Assembly: GCA_934463455.1 (NCBI GenBank) | Contig: CAKSJU010000114.1 | Span: forward strand, 1-6,217 | Direction: 5' to 3' | Length of the DNA stretch: 6,217 nt | Origin: an uncultured Clostridia bacterium | GTDB lineage: Bacteria; Bacillota; Clostridia; UBA1381 | Translations under genes and position numbers: made by a program | Notes under the pieces: generated by a model | Database searches by the model: none | The model's input: only the letters and a program-made list of their open reading frames with translations | Told to the model about the DNA's origin: nothing | Shown: positions 1 through 4,931 of the stretch, in pieces | Layout: each line of letters opens with the position of its first letter | How positions within the stretch are numbered: the stretch's first letter is position 1

Positions 1-116
1 CCGCTGTTTTTTACAGCCTCAGCTATAGCATTAAAATTAATTTTATGTTCGATATAGTTTTCGCAATGCTGAATATTAAAGGTCATTATTTTTATTTCTC
101 TTTTGTTAAAATCCAT
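1..116 (-). CDS. EEP (endonuclease/exonuclease/phosphatase) superfamily protein, N-terminal fragment
   Basis: Only the first 38 codons are in the window; the gene continues past the left edge. The translation begins MDFNKREIKIMTFNIQHCEN and continues to about ...FNAIAEAVKNS. The IKIMTFNIQHC strand with Asn14 followed by a helix (IAEAVK) is the classic opening of the EEP fold, in which this Asn sits in the metal/phosphate site. Family members are metal-dependent phosphodiesterases or phosphatases acting on nucleic acids, lipids or small phosphorylated molecules, so the substrate cannot be told from this end. The ATG lies 16 nt after the stop codon of the glycohydrolase gene. An AAGGA ribosome binding site at 128-132 abuts that stop, with an 11-nt spacing. 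An internal ATG at codon 11 is an alternative start, but it would cut into the first strand. The tight spacing implies co-transcription with the glycohydrolase. No signal peptide is seen. Confidence 0.72.
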   Translation of the reverse strand, partial: MDFNKREIKIMTFNIQHCENYIEHKINFNAIAEAVKNS

Positions 117-132
117 GTTATCTTCATTCCTT

Positions 133-1674
133 TTAACTTTTTACATAAATACGTGTTCTCATTGCCGTCCATGTATGCCGTCCCTCAATCCATACTTCAA
201 TGACAACATCGGCATAGCAAAAATCGGGGTTTTCCGAATAAACTCTTAAATCAAGCTCCGACATTGTGCTGTTTGTGTAATGCAAAGGCATACTGAAGGT
301 ACGTCCCGGTAAAACCTGCAATGATTCCGGAGCATTTATTCTTATGTTCAGCCACTGATGATGTGCATACGGTGTTGCTTCCGCATACAGCTTAAGTCTT
401 AACGGCTCGCCGGCTTTTAAGAATACACCGTCCTCATGCTCCAAATACAGAGTAAACATATGGTTATCCTTGCGGACGGTCATAGGTCCAAACTGCTCGT
501 GAGCAATAATCGGACGTGGGTTATATCCCATTCCGATACCGGGCAGACGTTTTACCTTTCTGTCGCGGCAGAACAAATCCTCCCGGGCATACACGCTGTA
601 TCCGCCCTCCGCAAAAACATCGCATCGCTCGCTGTCCAAAAAGCGTGGAACAGCGCGAAGTATTCTCTCCGAAAGCTCATCAACATTTTTCGGAATTTCC
701 CCGAGCACATATCCCTTTGTCTTATCGATACACATTGTATTAATAATACCGCCGATAGGCTTTGTCCACTTTTCCGGCAAATTACCGCTGCCGTGTATTA
801 TTCCGAATATAGCACCAAGCGTTCCGGCAGTACAATCCGTATCCTCTCCGCAGTTTACAGCAGTGCAAAGGCACTTGCCGAAGTCATCGCCTCCGTAATA
901 CCACGCAATCATCATCAATCCGATATTATTGGGGCAATCATTGCCAACCGGCTCAAGCGGGAAATCCTCCGTATTTTCGGGAATTTCAAACTGAACGGAA
1001 AACGTTCCGGGAATTTCATTCATCATGCGCTTGCGGGCTGCTTTCCAATCTATTCCCGATTCATAACATTCTCTTGCAAGCTTAACCGCTTTTGCAACAA
1101 GGCAATCCTCCGGAATATAGGAAAGAGCTATTTCTATCAGCTTTTCCCTGTCCGATTCGACAAAAGCCGCACTCTCAAGTGCCGCGCAAAACAGTTCTCC
1201 GTACATACCGTCGCCGCTATGGTCAACAACAGCATCTTCATACGCATATTTGACAGCCAAATCCGGATTACCGGGGCAAAGGCATGCCCATATTTCACTT
1301 CGAATAAAGCAGCCGCAGCTGTTACGATATGTATTTTCCACATGACCGCTCAATGCGGGATTCATCCCCGCACGCATATTTGCCATTCCGCGTCCGTATT
1401 CGCACCAATCGGGGTTAAGAAACGTAAGCCAATATTCGCCTAAAATTTCGGCATTTAACTGCTGTCCGTATTTTTCGGCAGCAACAAGCCAAACAAGCTG
1501 AAGATCAAGATCATCGTTAGGCGGCGGGTTTCCCTCCAAATCCTCCTGAACATAATAATCTACATCAAACACTCCTCTTTTTGCCTCAAACGGCGCACCC
1601 AGCACACCGCCGATATTTTTTCCCGTCCAACAGCCGAGAATTTTATCCTTTAGAGTTTCAACATTAATCTGCAT
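133..1674 (-). CDS. ADP-ribosylglycohydrolase-fold protein with C-terminal beta-rich extension
   Basis: A 513-aa protein of the ADP-ribosylglycohydrolase (ARH/DraG) superfamily, which are all-helical, metal-dependent hydrolases that mostly cleave N- or O-glycosidic bonds to ADP-ribose. Visible landmarks are the N-terminal helix KILGCWTGKNIGGVLGAPFE (11-30), an acidic motif NDDLDL (53-58) at the place of the usual TDDT metal motif, a middle segment DHSGDGMYGELFCAALESAAF (151-171) and the second metal motif CGEDTDCTAG (275-284) followed by LGAIFGIIHG. Asp54, Asp55, Asp278 and Asp280 are the likely metal ligands. Thr of the first motif is Leu here, so this is a divergent subfamily and the substrate may not be ADP-ribosyl-protein. 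Residues from about 385 to 513 lie beyond the usual roughly 300-aa core and read as alternating beta strands, probably a sandwich domain. No signal peptide is seen, so it is likely cytoplasmic. The ATG is well supported by GGAGG with 8-nt spacing. It lies between an AraC regulator and an EEP gene; a sugar or nucleoside catabolic role is inferred. Confidence 0.88.
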   Translation of the reverse strand: MQINVETLKDKILGCWTGKNIGGVLGAPFEAKRGVFDVDYYVQEDLEGNPPPNDDLDLQLVWLVAAEKYGQQLNAEILGEYWLTFLNPDWCEYGRGMANMRAGMNPALSGHVENTYRNSCGCFIRSEIWACLCPGNPDLAVKYAYEDAVVDHSGDGMYGELFCAALESAAFVESDREKLIEIALSYIPEDCLVAKAVKLARECYESGIDWKAARKRMMNEIPGTFSVQFEIPENTEDFPLEPVGNDCPNNIGLMMIAWYYGGDDFGKCLCTAVNCGEDTDCTAGTLGAIFGIIHGSGNLPEKWTKPIGGIINTMCIDKTKGYVLGEIPKNVDELSERILRAVPRFLDSERCDVFAEGGYSVYAREDLFCRDRKVKRLPGIGMGYNPRPIIAHEQFGPMTVRKDNHMFTLYLEHEDGVFLKAGEPLRLKLYAEATPYAHHQWLNIRINAPESLQVLPGRTFSMPLHYTNSTMSELDLRVYSENPDFCYADVVIEVWIEGRHTWTAMRTRIYVKS

Positions 1675-1682
1675 AACACAAA

Positions 1683-1687
1683 CCTCC
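1683..1687 (-). promoter_or_regulatory. Ribosome binding site of the glycohydrolase gene
   Basis: A perfect GGAGG on the minus strand lies 8 nt before the ATG at 1674. This fixes the start of the glycohydrolase gene. It directly abuts the downstream arm of the inverted repeat at 1689-1714. Confidence 0.85.
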
Positions 1688-1688
1688 G

Positions 1689-1714
1689 TAATATTAATTT
1701 TTTTATTAATATTA
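1689..1714. repeat. Perfect 10-bp inverted repeat over the glycohydrolase -10 and start site
   Basis: The arms TAATATTAAT (1689-1698) and ATTAATATTA (1705-1714) are exact reverse complements separated by six T residues. The right arm shares four bases with the -10 hexamer (1711-1716), the expected transcription start falls near 1704 in the spacer, and the left arm ends next to the Shine-Dalgarno sequence. This is a plausible operator position for a repressor. An all-AT repeat could also arise by chance in an AT-rich leader, and a stem in the RNA would not include the whole right arm if transcription starts at 1704. Confidence 0.6.
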
Positions 1715-1739
1715 TAAACCTTGAAGGTCTGCCTGCCAA
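1711..1739 (-). promoter_or_regulatory. Sigma-A-type promoter of the glycohydrolase-EEP unit
   Basis: The minus strand has -35 TTGGCA (1734-1739), a 17-nt spacer and a consensus -10 TATAAT (1711-1716). The predicted start is near 1704, giving a leader of about 30 nt. The spacer contains an 11-bp dyad with arms ACCTT and AAGGT around one central base (1718-1728). The promoter lies in the gap after the AraC gene, so the glycohydrolase can be expressed separately from its regulator. Confidence 0.72.
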
Positions 1740-1746
1740 TGCTTAT

Positions 1747-1778
1747 TTTTCAGATTTAAGTGTCTGATTTTCAGTTTT
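1747..1778 (-). promoter_or_regulatory. Candidate AraC-type operator: direct repeat with 21-bp period
   Basis: On the minus strand the pattern AAAnCTGAAAA occurs twice, at 1768-1778 and 1747-1757, exactly 21 bp apart, with ten of eleven positions identical. AraC/XylS proteins carry two helix-turn-helix motifs and often bind paired direct half-sites about 21 bp (two helical turns) apart, close to the -35. Here the proximal copy ends 7 bp upstream of the -35 at 1734-1739. The distal copy overlaps the stop codon of the AraC gene. The motif is A-rich, so chance is possible. The link to the neighbouring regulator is inference. Confidence 0.4.
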
Positions 1779-2625
1779 TTTGTTTTTCCTGCCGGTATTG
1801 ATTCGGAGTCATGCCGGTATACTTTTTAAATACAGAATAAAAATGGCTTTTATCCGCATATCCTACCGCAGCCGATATCGACTCAACAGAATTGCTTGTT
1901 TCGGTCAAAAGACGGACAGCCTCATTCATACGCCTTTCCCGAATATATGTTGACAAGCTCATCCCGCTTATTTCACGAAATTTTGTACTCAAATAATTCG
2001 GGTTGTAAAAATATCTTTCCGCCAGCTGACTCAACGACATTTGCCCGAAGCAGTTTTCGTTTACATAATTAATTATTTCCGTATTAACAGCTCCGGATAA
2101 AACCGATAAACCGCTGCTTTTTAAAGCACGAGTCATTTTCGAAATAACAACACGCAGGTATCCCGAAAGAATATCCTGCCAGCCCTTTTGCCTGTCCTCC
2201 CATTCGCGGAGCATATACCCGAACAAATTATGCAGTTCGAGAGATTCTTCGCCGCGAAAGCGGACAACACAGCGGGAATGTTCAAATTCCTTATCGAAGC
2301 CGTCAAATAACGAAAGCGAAAACAACGCCTCCATGTCATCGGGATTGCTTATTATCGCATTTAAAAATTGCGGTTTCAGCAAGCAATTTATATATTGCAT
2401 GTCGTCGGAGAGAACGGCATGAGTCTGCCCGATATTAATAAATATCAAGTCGCCCCTTTTTACCTCGACAGATTGGTTGTCAATGCTGTGATAACCCGAG
2501 CCGCTGTATATATAAACAAACTCTAAAAACTCATGTATATGCGGTTTATCGGCGGCGTTTTTAATCGGCGACATATAAAGCATATCGGTATCGCAAAAAT
2601 AATCTTTATTCCGATAAACGTGCAT
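1771..2625 (-). CDS. AraC-family transcriptional regulator with cupin-like sensor domain
   Basis: A one-component cytoplasmic regulator, 284 aa from the start chosen here. The N-terminal part carries a cupin-like ligand-binding region, with PHIHEFLEFVYIYSGSGYHS followed by VEVKRGDLIFINIGQTHAV; its His and Glu residues are typical of sugar-sensing members. The C-terminal 100 residues contain the double helix-turn-helix, with MSLSQLAERYFYNPNYLSTKFRE as the first and the family signature around GYADKSHFYSVFKKYTGMTPNQYR as the second. The same frame extends to a TTG at 2658 and an ATG at 2643. I prefer the ATG at 2625 because GGAAG lies 8 nt upstream, and because a strong promoter at 2671-2699 would start RNA near 2664, leaving no room for a ribosome site before the TTG. 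The gene follows a HAD phosphatase gene and precedes the glycohydrolase, its likely target. Family assignment is firm; the ligand is unknown. Confidence 0.92.
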   Translation of the reverse strand: MHVYRNKDYFCDTDMLYMSPIKNAADKPHIHEFLEFVYIYSGSGYHSIDNQSVEVKRGDLIFINIGQTHAVLSDDMQYINCLLKPQFLNAIISNPDDMEALFSLSLFDGFDKEFEHSRCVVRFRGEESLELHNLFGYMLREWEDRQKGWQDILSGYLRVVISKMTRALKSSGLSVLSGAVNTEIINYVNENCFGQMSLSQLAERYFYNPNYLSTKFREISGMSLSTYIRERRMNEAVRLLTETSNSVESISAAVGYADKSHFYSVFKKYTGMTPNQYRQEKQKN

Positions 2626-2670
2626 TTTTCTCACTTCCGTCATACATTCTTTCGGCAATTCCCATATATT

Positions 2671-2699
2671 ATTTTACCACATTTGTCCTATTGTTTCAA
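2671..2699 (-). promoter_or_regulatory. Sigma-A-type promoter of the AraC regulator gene
   Basis: On the minus strand -35 TTGAAA (2694-2699) and -10 TAAAAT (2671-2676) are separated by exactly 17 nt, and TG one base before the -10 makes it an extended -10. The -35 overlaps the TGA stop of the HAD gene (2696-2698). This gives the regulator its own transcription in addition to any read-through from the phosphofructokinase operon. Confidence 0.6.
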
Positions 2700-2704
2700 T
2701 AGGA
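2686..2704. repeat. Perfect 8-bp inverted repeat at the HAD stop codon and AraC -35
   Basis: The arms TCCTATTG (2686-2693) and CAATAGGA (2697-2704) are exact reverse complements with a 3-nt loop. The repeat spans the end of the HAD gene and the -35 of the AraC promoter. No T-run follows it on the minus strand, so it is not a standard intrinsic terminator. An operator, perhaps for autoregulation, or an RNA hairpin protecting the upstream message end are possible roles. Confidence 0.55.
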
Positions 2705-3535
2705 AGTTTTGTCGAATTTTATAATTCCTACTTCAAGGGATGAGATAACCGACGCAAGCGCATTCGAGTTGTTATCCACCGTAATAAAATCCGCCGCCTC
2801 TCTCGCCTCCGAAACGGCATTTGCAACCGCAATGCCTATACCTGCGTTTTTTATAAGCTCTATATCGTTATAGTTATCGCCTATACCTATAGTTTTTTTC
2901 TCATCTACGCCCAAAAGCTTTGCCAGCTCCAAAAGAGCGTCGCCTTTGGAAACACCGAGAGGGAGCACCTCGTAATAGTTTGCGCTGCTTTGCACAAACT
3001 GATACATTCCCGCATAAGGCGAGTTCGCAAGTCCCTCGGCAAGCGCCGGCATTTGATATTCCTCTGCCAAAAAAATAACCTTTTTCCACGGCACGAAAAT
3101 ATTGTGATAATCAAGATAATTATGCGGAAGATTTTCGTGATTTCGGTGCATTTCCCCAATCCTGTTATCCTTACAGAAATACAGATTTGAATCGGTGCAA
3201 ACCTCTATACCGATTTCGGGGAAATTCTCCTCAACATATTCGGCAACTCTTACCGCCGCGCGGTCAAGCTGTTTGCCCCAAAGTATTTTATTTTCTTCAA
3301 AATCATAAATAGCTCCGCCGTTAAAGCATATCATGGGAACATTCGGACGGATTAAGTCCAAAAGCAGCTTTGCTCCCATAGGCACTCTGCCGGTCGCAAA
3401 GGTAAAATACCCGCCCTCCGCCATAAAATGCTCTATTGCCTCACGGTTTTGCGCGGTGAGTCGTTTATCGCCGGTCGTAAGCAAAGTATCGTCCAAATCG
3501 GTACAAAGCAGTACACCCTTAAATTTATTTCCCAT
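2696..3535 (-). CDS. Cof-type HAD-IIB family phosphatase
   Basis: A 279-aa soluble phosphatase of the haloacid dehalogenase superfamily, Cof/IIB subgroup, a usual length for the family. All four core motifs are present: motif I TDLDDTLL with nucleophile Asp13 and Asp15, motif II in FATGR (Thr48), motif III Lys197 in GVSKGDALL, and motif IV GIGDNYNDIEL with Asp220 and Asp224 for Mg2+. The alpha/beta cap typical of type IIB lies between about residues 85 and 190 and sets specificity; relatives act on sugar phosphates, nucleotides or flavin and pyridoxal phosphates. The ATG overlaps the end of the phosphofructokinase gene by 11 nt, and GGAG at 3542-3545 has 6-nt spacing, so the two are translationally linked. 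Trimming of hexose phosphates beside glycolysis is a reasonable inference, not shown. No membrane segment is present. Confidence 0.9.
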   Translation of the reverse strand: MGNKFKGVLLCTDLDDTLLTTGDKRLTAQNREAIEHFMAEGGYFTFATGRVPMGAKLLLDLIRPNVPMICFNGGAIYDFEENKILWGKQLDRAAVRVAEYVEENFPEIGIEVCTDSNLYFCKDNRIGEMHRNHENLPHNYLDYHNIFVPWKKVIFLAEEYQMPALAEGLANSPYAGMYQFVQSSANYYEVLPLGVSKGDALLELAKLLGVDEKKTIGIGDNYNDIELIKNAGIGIAVANAVSEAREAADFITVDNNSNALASVISSLEVGIIKFDKTSY

Positions 3536-4754
3536 TTTCCTCTCCGTTTCTTAAGATGCTGAGCGAAATATGCTTCGGCAAACCGTTTTCGGTAAGTATC
3601 TGAGCCTCGCCCATGATGAGCGGACGCGCATATTTTATAAATTCCGCCGTTACATCGTTTCCGTTTTCGGATATATATTCGGGCGGCATTGTTTTTTCAA
3701 AATTTGCCGCAGAGGTTACGTTGTTTTCCACAATTTCAACCTCATAATCTCCCACTCTCAAAAATCCGGGTACAATTCCGCTTTTGCCCGCAAAAGCTGC
3801 ATTTGCGGCAAAAAATCCTATCTTTTCCGCTTCGTTAAGGTCGGTAAGCGAAGTAAAATGACCGCCGCAGCGTTGCGGCACATTAAGCTCGATTCCTCTT
3901 GTTTTCCACCCGAAATGTTCCTTTACAAAGCCCGCAACAACTCCTGCCGCACCGGCAAGCTGAACATGTCCGAATATATCATGCGCACCGGCTTCGCTTT
4001 CGCAGAAATATTTTCCGTTTTCGTCCTTAATCCCCTCCGAGATTGCGACGATAATGTTTCGTTCTCCGCATTTTTCTATATCGTCAAGGATTTTTTCCTT
4101 GCTTACCGGAGCTTCGGGAAGATAAATAAGATGCGGAGCATTCGACGTTTCACATCTTGCCAAAGACGACGCTGCCGTCAGCCAGCCCGCATTTCTGCCC
4201 ATAATCTCTACAATTGTAACTGATTTTTCAAGATAAACCGCGCTGTCTCGGGCAATCTCCTTTACCGTTGCGGCAACATATTTTGCCGCCGAGCCGTAGC
4301 CGGGAGTATGGTCCGTTCCCGCCAAATCATTATCGACCGTTTTCGGCACTCCGACGGTTTTCAAATTTTTCCCGAATTTATTTGCATACGAAGAAAGCTT
4401 TGCGACAGTATCCATGGAGTCGTTCCCGCCGATATAAACCAAATGAGTTATATCCTTTTTTTCAAAATAATCAAAAATTTCTTCATAAACCTCGTTTTTT
4501 CCCTCTGTTTCCGGCAATTTATATCTGCATGACCCCAAAAATGCCGCCGGAGTTGTTTTTAAAAGACTTCGATTTTTTTCCTCCGCAAAATAATCGTTTA
4601 AAAGCACAAGCCTGTCCTCGAAAATCCCCTTAATTCCGTTTTCCGCTCCGTAAAGCTTTACTCCTTTTTCCAGTGCCGCTTCTATCACTCCGCACAAGCT
4701 TGCATTAATCGCAGCCGTAGGCCCTCCGGACTGTGCCACCGCCATATTTCCCAT
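3525..4754 (-). CDS. 6-phosphofructokinase, PPi-dependent type by active-site residues
   Basis: A 409-aa phosphofructokinase converting fructose 6-phosphate to fructose 1,6-bisphosphate in glycolysis. The chain starts with the phosphate loop AQSGGPTAAINASL (7-20). YIGGNDSMDT (107-116) has Asp112 where ATP enzymes have Gly (GGDGS). GVPKTVDNDL (135-144) has Lys138 where ATP enzymes have Gly, with Asp141 as the catalytic base. These two substitutions are the known determinants of pyrophosphate use, so the phosphoryl donor is probably PPi and the step reversible. Also present are MGRNAG (185-190), a YLPEAP segment (211-216) and PQRCGG (293-298), matching the substrate-binding elements. Length exceeds the roughly 320 aa of ATP-type bacterial enzymes and suits the PPi clade. 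The ATG at 4754 has GGAGAGGAAG upstream with rather long spacing (11 nt); an ATG at codon 4 is an alternative. It has a near-consensus promoter, diverges from enolase, and is followed by an overlapping HAD gene. Confidence 0.93.
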   Translation of the reverse strand: MGNMAVAQSGGPTAAINASLCGVIEAALEKGVKLYGAENGIKGIFEDRLVLLNDYFAEEKNRSLLKTTPAAFLGSCRYKLPETEGKNEVYEEIFDYFEKKDITHLVYIGGNDSMDTVAKLSSYANKFGKNLKTVGVPKTVDNDLAGTDHTPGYGSAAKYVAATVKEIARDSAVYLEKSVTIVEIMGRNAGWLTAASSLARCETSNAPHLIYLPEAPVSKEKILDDIEKCGERNIIVAISEGIKDENGKYFCESEAGAHDIFGHVQLAGAAGVVAGFVKEHFGWKTRGIELNVPQRCGGHFTSLTDLNEAEKIGFFAANAAFAGKSGIVPGFLRVGDYEVEIVENNVTSAANFEKTMPPEYISENGNDVTAEFIKYARPLIMGEAQILTENGLPKHISLSILRNGEENGK

Positions 4755-4797
4755 ATTTTTTTGTTCTTCCTCTCCGTTAAAATTCTCTACATTATCT

Positions 4798-4825
4798 ATT
4801 ATACCATATTTTATGAAATTGTCAA
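4798..4825 (-). promoter_or_regulatory. Near-consensus promoter of the phosphofructokinase-HAD operon
   Basis: The minus strand has consensus -35 TTGACA (4820-4825), a 16-nt spacer and consensus -10 TATAAT (4798-4803) preceded by TGG, an extended -10. The start is expected near 4791, giving a leader of about 37 nt. A 13-bp dyad (AAATTG, T, CAATTT at 4816-4828) covers the -35. This is partly a by-product of the hexamer, so an operator role is uncertain. Expression is likely strong. Confidence 0.8.
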
Positions 4826-4854
4826 TTTTTTAGATTAAAATGAAAAAAAGCTGA

Positions 4855-4882
4855 TTGTAAAATTCCGAATTATGGGTATATA
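4855..4882 (+). promoter_or_regulatory. eno: Probable enolase promoter
   Basis: Within the divergent region the best plus-strand match is -35 TTGTAA (4855-4860), a 16-nt spacer and -10 TATATA (4877-4882). The start would be near 4890, leaving a leader of about 40 nt. A second -10-like TATTAT at 4890-4895 has no good -35. The match is moderate, so the exact position is uncertain. The rest of the intergenic stretch (4755-4931) is AT-rich and shows no gene or clear terminator. Confidence 0.42.
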
Positions 4883-4917
4883 TCGCTTGTATTATGTAAA
4901 AAATAACAAAAAATCAG

Positions 4918-4923
4918 AAAGGA
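4918..4923 (+). promoter_or_regulatory. eno: Ribosome binding site of enolase
   Basis: AAAGGA lies 8 nt before the ATG at 4932. The earlier ATG at 4927 reaches a stop codon after two codons, so 4932 is the start. Confidence 0.75.
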
Positions 4924-4931
4924 CAAATGTT

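Noticed and set aside
436..1443. Long plus-strand open frame (335 codons) opposite the glycohydrolase gene
   Set aside because: It is fully antisense to a gene with clear family motifs, its translation is rich in Ile, Ser, Arg and Cys with no recognisable domain, and no ribosome binding site is evident.
1750..1767. Hairpin TCAGA...TCTGA just after the AraC stop as a terminator
   Set aside because: Only 5 bp with an 8-nt loop, followed by A-rich rather than T-rich sequence on the minus strand. The direct repeat explains the sequence better.
2686..2704. Intrinsic terminator after the HAD gene
   Set aside because: The stem is good, but no run of T follows on the minus strand; the next bases are CAAATGTGG.
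3570..4223. Plus-strand open frame of 217 codons opposite phosphofructokinase
   Set aside because: It is antisense to a strongly conserved enzyme gene, with low-complexity aromatic and basic composition typical of shadow frames.
4755..4931. Riboswitch or small RNA in the pfk-eno intergenic region
   Set aside because: The stretch is short and AT-rich, each leader is only about 40 nt, and no conserved aptamer core or strong stem set is visible.
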